Shown one piece after another: positions 40,064 through 48,965 of a stretch of DNA of 64,000 nt. The translations under genes were made by a program, and so were the position numbers. Each line of letters opens with the position of its first letter. Position 1 is the first letter of the stretch. The stretch comes from Pantoea sp. BAV 3049 (GTDB lineage Bacteria; Pseudomonadota; Gammaproteobacteria; Enterobacterales; Enterobacteriaceae): the NCBI RefSeq assembly GCF_009765445.1, contig NZ_WHOY01000031.1, positions 1,631,007-1,695,006 of the forward strand, in the 5' to 3' direction. Below the pieces are notes generated by a model. That model worked only from the letters and a program-made list of their open reading frames with translations, had not been told where the DNA came from and searched no databases.

Positions 40064-40261
40064 CGGGGGGCAGGCCGTACTTTTAGCGCCTCATTTATAC
40101 TGGCAAAGGGAGAGGGTAACGCGCTAATATTGAGAGCAATTCAGTAATAAAAGGAAGTCAAGGTGCGTGTATTTTTATATCATATGACGATGTATTGAGG
40201 CATGTAGACTCATTGCAGATTCGGCATTAATATTCATCAACATGGATAAAAGGAACCAGTA

Positions 40262-40803
40262 ATGATGGAAAAGGATATCAAAGAAGGGACATTACGCCTC
40301 CTCACCCTGGGAGAGGTAGCTTTAGCGCGTGGGGTGTTTGGTCGTTCAATCATCTACCCCAAAGTCTGGATACACTGTGACAGCTATCTGCCACTTGGGC
40401 TTCAAGGGAAAAATGTAGGGATGTCGCCAAATGGTGAGATCTATTTCAGAAAAGAACAGTATTCCCCGGATTTTTCCTCGATGTCGGATTTTCGCAAACA
40501 ACACTTCTTCATCCATGAAATGGCTCTGTCTGGCAGCATCAGAAGGGTATGTGGGTGAGAATGAGAGGGTTGTTTAGCTGGGCGGCCAATTATAGTTATA
40601 AACTGGATGTTAACCGGGGGATTAATAATTATTCTATGGAGCAGCAGGCGCAAATCATAGCTGACTATTTCATTCTGGAACGCTATGGCTATGAGCGTTG
40701 GCTTTCCGAAAGGAATTATACGTTCTCCTATAATGGCCCCGCTGATAAAGGTATAAAAGAAAAATACAAAGCCGTACTAAAATCTTTCTTCCAGCAGAGG
40801 TAA
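40262..40803 (+). pseudogene. HExxH peptidase-like 'vgr related protein', frameshifted in the active site
   Basis: The frame starting at 40262 reads LTLGEVALARGVFGRSIIYP and later HFFIHEMA, then shifts. A second frame (to 40803) continues with GMWVRMRGLFSWAANYSYKL and NNYSMEQQAQIIADYFILER. One base is missing at about 40526: reading GCTC(A)TGTCTGG restores HEMAHVWQHQKG, an HExxH zinc motif. The repaired protein would have 180 residues, the normal size of this VgrG/Rhs-associated family. Unless a sequencing error is responsible, the peptidase is inactive. Confidence 0.75.
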
Positions 40804-40808
40804 ACGCC

Positions 40809-41213
40809 ATGAAAAAATTAATAACAATCTTTTCAACCCTGTTGCTGGTTGGTTGCCCTGGAGCGGGTGATCGTTACTACCCACCGGAACATGCTGAAGT
40901 AGCAATCAGAAATAATGCCGTATGTGTTACAGTTTCGCCTGAAGGTGATGAAAAAGTTCAGAGCGTACTTATTCACAGAAATGACTCAAATCAACAGGTG
41001 AAAGATACGTATATTGATAAAAGTTATTTTCTTACCAAAGATGACTGTATCGGAACTAATGGCTATAAATTCTTAACCGGCGTTCCTTATACCGTATCAG
41101 TAAATTTAAACTCAAAGAAAAAAGCCGATAAGAAAATTTTCCCCTCAAGCCGTCTGTTTATCACCGAATTCTCCCTGGAAACAACCAGAGGGCAATTAAG
41201 CATTGAGAGGTAG
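40809..41213 (+). CDS. putative type VI secretion immunity periplasmic lipoprotein (copy 2)
   Basis: A 134-residue protein, 5 bases after the peptidase pseudogene. Signal peptide and lipobox are LLLVGC. The mature domain shares with copy 1 the pattern P-x-x-A-E-V-A-I-R-N-N-A-V-C-V-T-V, a later FLTKDDCIGTNGYKFLTGVP block, and a C-terminal extension. Translational proximity makes it the natural immunity partner of the peptidase; retention of an intact immunity gene beside a dead effector is a common orphan-immunity pattern. Confidence 0.65.
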   Translation: MKKLITIFSTLLLVGCPGAGDRYYPPEHAEVAIRNNAVCVTVSPEGDEKVQSVLIHRNDSNQQVKDTYIDKSYFLTKDDCIGTNGYKFLTGVPYTVSVNLNSKKKADKKIFPSSRLFITEFSLETTRGQLSIER

Positions 41214-41241
41214 GGGATAGCAACCAGGCGGCGACCCCAAT

Positions 41242-43353
41242 TCATCGCCGTCCCCGTAAATACCCCAGCTCCCGGACAGGCCAGGCGTTTTCCGGGAAAA
41301 GCCACAGCCTGATGCTGTATAAATGGATCAGCGGCGTGAAGATCTCTTCAGCCTCAGCTGCCAGACCTTCCATCTCCAGCAGCAATATATCCAGTTCATC
41401 CAGCAGGCCGGCATGCGGAGCTGCTTTCAGCGACTTCATCCGGCGTTTCAGAAACAGCGCCAGCTCGTGGAACATCTGCCCGTTATCGATGTGGTAGTTC
41501 CCCAGAACGTCCCGGTTGCGGGCGTAGTAGTCATAGCAATTCACTCCCAGCCATACCTCTGTCACAAGGTTGCCCGACGGCAGCAGGTCAGGATGCGGAT
41601 CGAGACGCATGCGCGGCAGAATGATGTTTACTCTCTCCAGCATACCGGTGATAAATTGCTGACGTGCCAGCAGGGAAGAGCCGTTGCGCTCCATCTCCTT
41701 CACAAAACGCAGCAGTTCGCGTAGCCCTGAACGTACCGCCCGTCGGGCCGTCCACGATGGCCGCTTGTTGCGGATCAACAGGGTAATCACCACGGCAAAC
41801 AGTACGCCAGTCATTGAGGCGATAGCGTTATTAATCACTGCGGGCAGATCGGGCTTGAGGTCATGGCTCATGCCGATTAAGCCCGGGATCTGGATGGCGA
41901 CGCTCAGGCCGATCATATTGGTGGCCGGATTCGCAATCACCAGCCCAAGCAGGATCAGCCCCGGCGTCAGGCAGATCATCAGGGCTTCAAAGGTGATGGC
42001 GCCAGGGATCAGCACCGCCACGTACAGCACGCTGATAACGACGGAAATCACCACGCCTTTAATAAACAGCTTCATTGAGTTGCCTGGCGTATCTGCGTTA
42101 GCGAAAAAGGAGCTGAGGATCGCCGCCATCATCGGCGCGGTGGCACCATTATTCATGGCACTCCCCATCCAGAACAGGCAGGCGCCAAATGTTGCCAGGA
42201 AAGAGGTCAACGCGGAGAGCAGGACGAGGCCGGTATCAATATGAGGGCTCGACCGTTCTTTGTGGGCGAGGCTGGTATCGCCGGAGAGATCGCTGACCAG
42301 GTCGCTGACGCTCTGGTAAGCCCCGGCGATGCGTACAACGTCAGCAAGGCGCTCAAGCAGTCCGGTCAGCAGCAGGCATTCACCCGTTGGCAGTTCTCCC
42401 TGTTGCCAGGCATGTTTCAGCTCTGCCTGGCAGGCGGATAACGTGGCCTGGATGTCGGCGGTGTCCTTGATGTGTTCACCGTCGTTCAGCCACATTAAAA
42501 ACTGCTGAAAGGCCTGAGCGACCGTCTCTGGAAAGTGGATCTGCAGCTGTGACATCTGGTGCAGACGCTGCTCAATGGCGGTCAGCGTGGGGATCAGGTA
42601 CGACAGATGTTGATACTGCACGCTGACCAGGCGGATCAGCTTGCGCGCTGCGTTGCCCTCATAGACGCAGTGGGTGATCAGCACCTCGACCTGCTGCGGA
42701 TATTGCGCCATGCGGATCAGGATCTCTTCCCGCTCCGGCGAGTTATCCTTCGGGATGCCGTTCAGCAGATCGCTGCACAGCTTGCGGCCGTTCTGATACC
42801 AGACGTTGACGCTCTGTTCCAGCAGGCTGCGCATCTTCACCGGGAATAACAGTCCGTGAATAAAGCTGCTGCAGGTCACGCCAAGCGTAATCTCCTCAAT
42901 ACGTGAAATCACTGTCCCGGTAATGGTCAGCGGCAGGGTTACGCCGGGAAAGCCCATAATTGCGGCGCTGTAGCCCGCCAGCATAAAGACATAGCTTTTC
43001 GGGGTACGATCGTGCAGCGAAAGATACAGGCAAACGCTGACCCACAGCGAAACACACAGGCTGAACAGCACCGGAGACTGCACGGTCTCGGGATAAATCA
43101 GAAAAACAAAGAGGCCACCCAGCAGAGTCCCCATCAGGCGAAAGACCGATTTGGAGAGGGTGGAAGCCGCGTAGAGCTGGGAAGAGACGTAGACCGTGGT
43201 CAGTGCCCAGGCGGGTTTATCCAGATTGAGTTCAAGAGAAATATACAGAGCCAGAAAGGCGGCAAGGCAGGTCTTTACAGAAAAAAGAACGGCGTTTTTC
43301 GAAAACCACTGCATAACAGAATGGCTACCAGAGACGTGCGGAGTTGGCAGCAT
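41242..43353 (-). CDS. FUSC-family membrane protein (AaeB-like efflux component)
   Basis: A 703-residue protein built as two similar halves, each with a hydrophobic block of about six helices (residues 20-170 and 375-530) followed by a soluble helical cytoplasmic domain. Typical FUSC phrases are KTCLAAFLALYISLELNLDK, PAWALTTVYVSSQ, RLMGTLLGGLFVFL and, in the second half, TAPMMAAILSSFFANADTPG. Relatives export aromatic acids (AaeB) or take part in envelope stress. No AaeA-like membrane-fusion gene is adjacent. The start may instead be at 43314 (MQWFSKN). Confidence 0.8.
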   Translation of the reverse strand: MLPTPHVSGSHSVMQWFSKNAVLFSVKTCLAAFLALYISLELNLDKPAWALTTVYVSSQLYAASTLSKSVFRLMGTLLGGLFVFLIYPETVQSPVLFSLCVSLWVSVCLYLSLHDRTPKSYVFMLAGYSAAIMGFPGVTLPLTITGTVISRIEEITLGVTCSSFIHGLLFPVKMRSLLEQSVNVWYQNGRKLCSDLLNGIPKDNSPEREEILIRMAQYPQQVEVLITHCVYEGNAARKLIRLVSVQYQHLSYLIPTLTAIEQRLHQMSQLQIHFPETVAQAFQQFLMWLNDGEHIKDTADIQATLSACQAELKHAWQQGELPTGECLLLTGLLERLADVVRIAGAYQSVSDLVSDLSGDTSLAHKERSSPHIDTGLVLLSALTSFLATFGACLFWMGSAMNNGATAPMMAAILSSFFANADTPGNSMKLFIKGVVISVVISVLYVAVLIPGAITFEALMICLTPGLILLGLVIANPATNMIGLSVAIQIPGLIGMSHDLKPDLPAVINNAIASMTGVLFAVVITLLIRNKRPSWTARRAVRSGLRELLRFVKEMERNGSSLLARQQFITGMLERVNIILPRMRLDPHPDLLPSGNLVTEVWLGVNCYDYYARNRDVLGNYHIDNGQMFHELALFLKRRMKSLKAAPHAGLLDELDILLLEMEGLAAEAEEIFTPLIHLYSIRLWLFPENAWPVRELGYLRGRR

Positions 43354-43696
43354 CCTGCCAGAATTAGCGGCCGGATCATGGGGTTAACTACGTCAAATTG
43401 TTTCGTAATAAAAAAAGATATTCCCTGTCCGTTATTAATAGCAATATCAACTGTATAAACAATCTTAAGCAACGGTCTGCGCGGGTTCATTCAGAGGTAT
43501 CAACCAGTTTGAACCCACTTGATTTATCAATGTTATTGACGTTACCCGTAACAATCTATCGATAAGGGATGTCAATGATACAGATCAACTATGCGTTATT
43601 TAGTGGACGAAAAACGGCGCTGAACCATAAAAAAGATTCGTAAAACAATCTTATGATTATTTAAATCATCCTGACTGACCATTAAGGAGAGAGGGT
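43354..43696. other. divergent intergenic region, no gene
   Basis: 343 A+T-rich bases between the FUSC gene and the DUF1176 remnant. It should hold both divergent promoters. A short palindrome GTTACCCGTAAC lies at 43541-43552; nothing else was recognised. Confidence 0.5.
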
Positions 43697-44499
43697 GTGA
43701 AGAACAAATACAAAGCAGCACTGATCGTCACAGGCATACTGGCTGGCCCGGCGATGGCTGAGGACAAAGGCGTTTCTTTCTCCTATAAAGACTGGGAAAT
43801 GGCCTGTGACAACACGCTGACCTGTCGTGCCGCTGGCTATGATAAGCAGCAATGGCCTGAAGGGGCCGTTGTGCTCACCCGCCTTGCAGGTGCTGATACC
43901 CCGACGACTGTTGATGTCAGGGTCGAATCGGAACGCCAGGAGCGTGGGTCAAAACGGGAAATAAACCCGAAAGCAGCGTAAAGGACGTGATTCCCGCGCC
44001 CATTATTCAGGCTGCTAAAGTCAGTCACACCCAGCCCCGTGTTCTGGATAAAGCGGAAGTTGCTGCACTCAGACCCCGCCTGCTCGCCACGGAGAACGAC
44101 GATATGGATTGCGAGCGTATGCAGTTTCCTGACGAACCCAGTGTTCATGGTCAGATCGCCAAAGATGAGTTCATGTTAATTCCTCTCGATGATCAGCATT
44201 CGCTGATCTCCACGCTTTGCTGGCATGCCGCTTATAACCAGGGGCATGCTTACTGGGTAATCGACAAAGGCCTGGCAGGGAAGCCCGTGATAGTGACTAA
44301 CCGTGGAACAAATTATCAGGAAGGCGTTATTTCGAATTATTTTTTGGGCAACAGTATGGGCAACATAGCGACGACAGAAGAGTGGGTATGGGATGGAAAA
44401 GCGTTCCGTAAAAGCCGCCTGGCGCTCTACCGGACTGTGAGTACAGAAGGTGGTTGGGAGATGCCGGGATGGGTGACAGAAGTGAAGCCTGCGCTTTAA
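43697..44499 (+). pseudogene. DUF1176 family periplasmic protein, internal deletion and frameshift
   Basis: The GTG at 43697 (AGGAGAGAG upstream) starts a signal peptide (ALIVTGILAGPAMAED) and the conserved FSYKDWEMACDNTLTCRAAG. After about 85 residues the frame runs into a stop at 43979-43981. Another frame then carries VKTGNKPESSVKDVIPAPII, STLCWHAAYNQGHAYWVIDK and GGWEMPGWVTEV, the C-terminal DUF1176 half. The usual central portion, on the order of 100 residues, is missing at the junction near 43945. Both parts are recognisable, so this is one decayed gene, not two. Confidence 0.75.
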
Positions 44500-44571
44500 C
44501 GGTTCTCTTCTGGGGTTGGCATGATGAGGTATGGCGTTATCACCAATCAGGTAGTGAAAATTAACTATCAT

Positions 44572-44597
44572 GTATATAATGAATATAACTTATATAC
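44572..44597 (+). promoter_or_regulatory. palindromic operator over the promoter of the RES toxin-antitoxin operon
   Basis: GTATATAA (44572-44579) and TTATATAC (44590-44597) are perfect inverted repeats with a 10-base spacer. The left arm overlaps a consensus -10 box TATAAT at 44575-44580. The position 25 bases before the antitoxin ATG fits autorepression by the antitoxin. Confidence 0.55.
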
Positions 44598-44621
44598 CCA
44601 CCCTGCATGATGAGGTGAACA

Positions 44622-45332
44622 ATGACTGTCAAAGCTAGCGCAGCAAGGCGCAATGAGCTCTCATTCGATGTGCAGACACTGAATGGCGAGCAGCTCAACA
44701 AGCTGAAAACGAATGCGGATACTGACTATCTGGTGATTGATTTAGGTCAGGCTGTAGAGCGCAATCCTGTTTTTAATGAAACGGTCAAGGTGGCGATGAG
44801 GGCAGCAATGAATGCCGTGCTGGCATCGATGAATATGCCGGAAACCGAAACCAAAAAAACAAATGTCACCCGCCGTAAAGCGCCCGTTGTGACTCTTGAT
44901 GAAGCGAAGACGGACAGAGTGGCCCGTGCGGAACGAAATGCCCGGCGTCTTGAGCAGCTCACCGCGCGTATCCTGGAAGAGTCTGAGTGGCTGACGGCCA
45001 GAGAGCTGTCAGAAAAAGCCAACTTCCAGAATTCGAATCCCAGCGCGGGTCCGAACCGCTGGAAGTCTGCCGGTAGCATCTTTGCGTTGCAGTTAAACGG
45101 GAAAGATAACTACCCGTTATATGCATTAGATGAAGGATTCCGGCCTGTTCCCGTCGTTAAACAGGTCATTTCACTGTTTGGTGAAAGGAAAACGCCGTGG
45201 GGGTTAGCCATCTGGTTTGGTTCTGCGAATAGCTGGCTGGGGGGCAGTAAACCAAAAGATATGCTGACCACTCAGCCGCAGCAGGTTCTGCAGGCAGCTC
45301 AGGCGGAGTTGGACGGCGGTTCTCATGGCTGA
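44622..45332 (+). CDS. long antitoxin of a RES-type toxin-antitoxin pair
   Basis: A 236-residue protein. The C-terminus (SLFGERKTPWGLAIWFGSAN, then WLGGSKPKDMLTTQPQQVL) is the MbcA/ParS/Xre toxin-binding domain seen in RES-Xre systems. Upstream, residues 105-150 (LEESEWLTARELSEKANFQN) look like a winged helix. The N-terminal 100 residues are not the usual Xre HTH and are unrecognised. It overlaps the toxin gene by 8 bases. It is about 80 residues longer than typical Xre antitoxins. Confidence 0.75.
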   Translation: MTVKASAARRNELSFDVQTLNGEQLNKLKTNADTDYLVIDLGQAVERNPVFNETVKVAMRAAMNAVLASMNMPETETKKTNVTRRKAPVVTLDEAKTDRVARAERNARRLEQLTARILEESEWLTARELSEKANFQNSNPSAGPNRWKSAGSIFALQLNGKDNYPLYALDEGFRPVPVVKQVISLFGERKTPWGLAIWFGSANSWLGGSKPKDMLTTQPQQVLQAAQAELDGGSHG

Positions 45333-45996
45333 GTCAGACGACAGGGACGTTGTCGTCCGCAGATTGCGGAAGCCAAAGGATAAGCTGGAGGTGAATTTTG
45401 CAATCTGGAGAGCAGGCAATCCCATTTACCGGCTGCATTCAGCAAGATTTACGGCCCTCAGATTTAACCCGGGAAAAGGAAGCTCGCGGTTCAGCCCGCT
45501 CGCCAACGGTGTACCGACTCTCTATGGCGGAGCGAACATCGGCGTGGCGGTAATGGAAACTCTCTTCCACGATTTGCCACAAGATTCAGCCGAAGTGCCC
45601 TTTGACCTGGCAAGGCTGGAAGGCGTGGTCCACTCGGTTATCATCCCCTGTACCGATCTTAATCTGATCGATCTGAACCCCAAAACGCTCCGCAAGATGG
45701 GCGTCAAACGTTCTGAATTACTGGATTCCTCTGCTGACCAGTATGTTTATACTCGTGAATATTCTCTGGCCATTTATCTGGCCTGTCCTGAGGCGCATGG
45801 ACTGCAATGGTCTTCCAGACAGCATGGAGAGACGGCAGTGATGCTTTTCGGCGACAGAGTCAGGCTGGAAGATTTTACGGTGGCGATTGAGTCACAGCGG
45901 TTGGGGGAATCTGATGCTGTAATGGAAGCGATTGAAGAGGAAGCCGATCAGCTGGGGATTGTGCTTATTGAACCTTGTGGAGGCAATGGGTCTTAA
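45325..45996 (+). CDS. RES-domain toxin
   Basis: A 223-residue protein with the RES motifs: Arg in IYRLHSARFTALRFNPGKGS, the Glu in GVAVMETLFHD, and the Ser region SLAIYLACPEAHGLQWSSRQ. RES toxins of the Res-Xre class degrade cellular NAD and halt growth, acting like ADP-ribosyltransferase folds. The ATG lies within the antitoxin 3' end, so translation is coupled. All key residues appear intact. Confidence 0.82.
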   Translation: MAESDDRDVVVRRLRKPKDKLEVNFAIWRAGNPIYRLHSARFTALRFNPGKGSSRFSPLANGVPTLYGGANIGVAVMETLFHDLPQDSAEVPFDLARLEGVVHSVIIPCTDLNLIDLNPKTLRKMGVKRSELLDSSADQYVYTREYSLAIYLACPEAHGLQWSSRQHGETAVMLFGDRVRLEDFTVAIESQRLGESDAVMEAIEEEADQLGIVLIEPCGGNGS

Positions 45997-45999
45997 ATT

Positions 46000-46017
46000 C
46001 AGGCCAACGTTGGCCTG
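46000..46017 (+). terminator. palindrome after the RES operon, possible terminator
   Basis: CAGGCCAACGTTGGCCTG is a perfect 18-base palindrome starting 3 bases after the toxin stop. Only ATT follows, so termination would be weak. The remaining stretch 46018-46252 shows no gene. Confidence 0.4.
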
Positions 46018-46252
46018 ATTAACCCTTAAGGGGAGATGGTGATCAGGTGCATTCCTTCCCAGCAGAAATGAAACTTTGTTCACGAAATTAGCTTGTTTAT
46101 GAATCATGAACATTTCTGCGGTGTGAACAAAACAAAGCAGTGCTGTTTACCTCGGCTGTGGAGAATAACCTGTCAGAATTTATATATCTATCCCCCTGAT
46201 CCCCAACACCTTTCCCTACCATCAAAAAATCCTATGTCGATAAACTGAGCAG

Positions 46253-46347
46253 ATTGTTGACAACTTTTCCCCGTTGGCGAAGAATGCAAACACAATCTTA
46301 ACATTGTTGACAATCTACCATTTTGAGTGGATTTGATTGTTGATAAT
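46253..46347. promoter_or_regulatory. repeated palindromic operator sites TTGTTGACAA
   Basis: TTGTTGACAA occurs at 46254-46263 and again at 46304-46313, exactly 50 bases apart; the second is within the full palindrome ATTGT-TG-ACAAT. A near copy (ATTGTTGATAAT) is at 46336-46347. The same site in reverse orientation lies before the ABC operon at 56.3 kb. The TTGT-N2-ACAA form fits operators of GntR/FadR-type regulators such as the one at 52347. Confidence 0.6.
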
Positions 46348-46377
46348 CGGCGTTTAGCGTTTGATGGGGATAGACCA

Positions 46378-46884
46378 GTGACCAACGAAATCAGAGATAA
46401 TTTCCGCCAGTGCATGCGGCGGATGGCCTCCACAGTCTGCGTGATCACCTGCCAGCATCACGGGGTACGCTATGGCATTACCGTCACGGCAGTGACCTCT
46501 CTCTGTTTCGATCCGGTCTCTGTGCTGGTGTGCATTAACAGCACCTCCAGCCTGCTGCTGCCGCTGCTGGCGGAAAAGAAATACTGCATCAATCTGCTGA
46601 GCCATCAGCATGCCGGTGTTTCCCAGCGCTTCAGCACACCGCAACAACCCCACGAACGCTTTGCTACCGGCGACTGGCTGAGTAACGACCAGGGCATCCC
46701 GTATCTGGCGGATGCGCAAGCCACGCTGTTCTGCGAGCTTGATCAGACGGTGCCCTACGCCACGCACAACATTGTGATTGGCCAGGTCTGCGACTGTCGG
46801 TTCAGTGATGTGGTCTCTCCGCTGATCTACCAGAACGGGACTTACGTAGCCGCCATTCCCTTACCAGAAGTAGCCGCAGGTTAA
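46378..46884 (+). CDS. flavin reductase-like FMN-binding protein
   Basis: A GTG start at 46378 with GGGGAT upstream gives 168 residues; an in-frame GTG at 46327 would place operator sequence inside the gene. The flavin reductase domain is seen in MRRMASTVCVITCQHHGVRY, GITVTAVTSLCFDPVSVLVC and CINLLSHQHAGVSQRFS. It should supply reduced FMN to the LLM monooxygenase encoded 56 bases downstream, as RutF does for RutA or HpaC-type proteins for their oxygenases. Confidence 0.85.
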   Translation: MTNEIRDNFRQCMRRMASTVCVITCQHHGVRYGITVTAVTSLCFDPVSVLVCINSTSSLLLPLLAEKKYCINLLSHQHAGVSQRFSTPQQPHERFATGDWLSNDQGIPYLADAQATLFCELDQTVPYATHNIVIGQVCDCRFSDVVSPLIYQNGTYVAAIPLPEVAAG

Positions 46885-46940
46885 CTGGCGGCGTCAGCCC
46901 GGCCAGAGCGGCTCCCAACTAATGCCTGAAGGAGTACAAA

Positions 46941-48008
46941 ATGCAGCTTGGATTATTCAGCCTGATGACCTTACGTGACCATCCGGAAGGGGTGAAGGGC
47001 GTGATGCGTGATACCCAGACCATGGTGAAAACCGCGGAAGAAGTGGGTTTTGATATTGCCTGGTTTGCCGAGCACCACTTTGCCAACTACTCCAGCAGCC
47101 CGTCGCCGCTGATGATGGTGGCCAATGCTGCGGGCTGGACCTCAAAGATTAAGCTGGCCCCCGGCGTGCTGGTGCTGCCGCTGTACCACCCGCTGCGGTT
47201 GGCGCAGGAAATTGCTGCGGTGGATGCGATGACCGATGGCCGTCTGGTGCTGGGGATGGGAACGGGTTATCAGCAGTATGAGTTCGATCGCTATAACGTT
47301 GAGCTGGATAAGAAAGTTGAGATTTTCCTCGAATACTGGGACGTGATTGAGCAGGCGCTGGTCAATGGCGAAGTGGAGTATAAAGGCGAGCATATCTCCT
47401 TCCCACAGACCACCTTTGCTATCAAGTCCTGGCAGACACCTCTGCCACAGCTGTTTGCCACCACTTCGCACCCGCGTTTGCTGGAGCGCCTGAACAAATG
47501 GTCGGTGGTGCCGTTCCATGCGGCCAGTACCCTCGGTTCACCGGTGCTGTACAAAATGGTTGACGGGCTGAACCAGAGTTGGGAATCCCTGGGCGAAAAT
47601 CCGGCGACCAAACCGCTGGCGATCATGCAGTACGTGCACGTGACCGACAGCCATGCCGAAGCGCTGGAAGCCGCAGAACGCGCCCGCTACGTTGGCCGCA
47701 TGGCGAACCATCTGCGCAAGCCGCAGCTGCCGCTGGACGCTAATGGCTTTATCAGCAACGAACCGTTCGACGGCGAATATACCCTTGAGCAGTACGCCAA
47801 CAATATGGTGGTCGGCGACCCACATCTGGTGGCGGAGAAAATGATTGCCGATATTAAACGGCTTAATCCAGTGAATTATACCTGCAACTTCCAGTTCGGT
47901 TGTTTACCGCTGGCCCGTGCGCAGCAATCTTTATATCGCTTTAAAAATGAAGTTATTCCGTTAATCGAAAAAGAACTGGGCCCGATTGCAAATATTGGCG
48001 TTAAATAA
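46941..48008 (+). CDS. LLM-class flavin-dependent monooxygenase
   Basis: A 355-residue luciferase-like protein with AAGGAGT before its ATG. The TIM-barrel signatures are TAEEVGFDIAWFAEHHFANY, LVLPLYHPLRLAQEIAAVDA and DGRLVLGMGTGYQQYEFDRY. It uses reduced FMN and oxygen to oxidise an organic substrate, probably one brought in by the transporter encoded downstream. Together with a flavin reductase, SDR and RidA protein the set resembles the Rut pyrimidine pathway in logic, but not in gene identity. Confidence 0.88.
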   Translation: MQLGLFSLMTLRDHPEGVKGVMRDTQTMVKTAEEVGFDIAWFAEHHFANYSSSPSPLMMVANAAGWTSKIKLAPGVLVLPLYHPLRLAQEIAAVDAMTDGRLVLGMGTGYQQYEFDRYNVELDKKVEIFLEYWDVIEQALVNGEVEYKGEHISFPQTTFAIKSWQTPLPQLFATTSHPRLLERLNKWSVVPFHAASTLGSPVLYKMVDGLNQSWESLGENPATKPLAIMQYVHVTDSHAEALEAAERARYVGRMANHLRKPQLPLDANGFISNEPFDGEYTLEQYANNMVVGDPHLVAEKMIADIKRLNPVNYTCNFQFGCLPLARAQQSLYRFKNEVIPLIEKELGPIANIGVK

Positions 48009-48098
48009 GATCTGCTTATTACCCTGTCTGTGCATAAGTATAAAAAAGCTTTTATGGAGCCGGATTTACTCTAATCTAACCATCGCGGGGAATTTATT

Positions 48099-48926
48099 AT
48101 GTTTAAAAAGACGACGAAGTCAGCTATTTTTCTTGCCTTATCCAGCTTATTTATCATACATGCCGCACAAGCTGAATCCACGCTGGATAGCGTGATTAAA
48201 TCAAAGAAATTACGTTGTGCTGTAGTTCTGGATTCCCCGCCGTCGGGGTTTATGACTCCCGACAATAAACCGGATGGTTATGACGTGGCTTATTGCGACG
48301 ACATGGCGAAATCGCTCGGTGTGGAGCCGGTGATCGTGCAGACTCCAGCGTCCGACCGTATCCCTGCGCTGGTGTCAAAGCGCGTGGATATCGTGGTAGG
48401 TTCAACGACTATCACCCCGGAAAGGGCGATGACCGTTGCTTTCACCCAGCCCTATGTGAACTACACCATTACCGTGGTGACGCGCAAAGATACCGGCATC
48501 ACCAGCTATGACCAGTTGAAAGGCAAGAAGCTGGGCGCTGTCGTAGGCTCCACCTTCGAACAGTTGTTTAATAAAGAGTTGCAGGGACGCTGGAAGAACA
48601 CCGGCACCACTTACACCGGTTTCGGCAGCGACACGGAAACCTTTATGGCACTGCAGCAGGGCAAAGTGGATGCCATTCTGCAGGCTTCCTCGGTCTATAA
48701 CACCCTCGCCAAAAGCGGCCAGTTCCCGACCTTTGCTGCCGGTGGCCTGGCACCGCTCTCTGATATGGACGGTATCGCCGTCCGCCGTGGCGACCCGGAA
48801 TTCCTGAACTGGGCAAGAGTTTTTGTCTGGAACCAGGTTGTTTCTGGCCGCTATGCCGAACTGTATAAAAAATATATGGGAGATGGCTCGTTGCCTGCTC
48901 TAAATATGCCCGGTGTGGATTTTTAA
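48099..48926 (+). CDS. ABC transporter substrate-binding protein (family 3)
   Basis: A 275-residue periplasmic protein with signal peptide (FLALSSLFIIHAAQAES). Typical polar-amino-acid binding folds are LDSVIKSKKLRCAVVLDSPP, GYDVAYCDDMAKSLGVEPVI and VGSTTITPERAMTVAFTQPY. Ligand-class Arg and Asp positions are present, but the ligand cannot be named. It is followed by two permeases and an ATPase, forming a complete importer within the oxygenase operon. Confidence 0.88.
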   Translation: MFKKTTKSAIFLALSSLFIIHAAQAESTLDSVIKSKKLRCAVVLDSPPSGFMTPDNKPDGYDVAYCDDMAKSLGVEPVIVQTPASDRIPALVSKRVDIVVGSTTITPERAMTVAFTQPYVNYTITVVTRKDTGITSYDQLKGKKLGAVVGSTFEQLFNKELQGRWKNTGTTYTGFGSDTETFMALQQGKVDAILQASSVYNTLAKSGQFPTFAAGGLAPLSDMDGIAVRRGDPEFLNWARVFVWNQVVSGRYAELYKKYMGDGSLPALNMPGVDF

Positions 48927-48965
48927 TCTGCGCGTTGTAAAAGTCTGACTTACCGGGGTACGCGC

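Larger units (their letters stand above)
22306..45996. mobile_element. leuX-associated genomic island (right border uncertain)
   Basis: From the tRNA to about 46 kb the genes are typical of horizontally acquired cargo: integrase, type I restriction system, TIR cassette, IS remnant, interbacterial competition and immunity genes, toxin-antitoxin loci and several pseudogenes. Many are visibly more A+T-rich than the valS-lptG block. The FUSC transporter at 41.2-43.4 kb could be native. No direct repeat of the tRNA end was seen, so the true border may lie elsewhere or have been lost. Confidence 0.45.
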
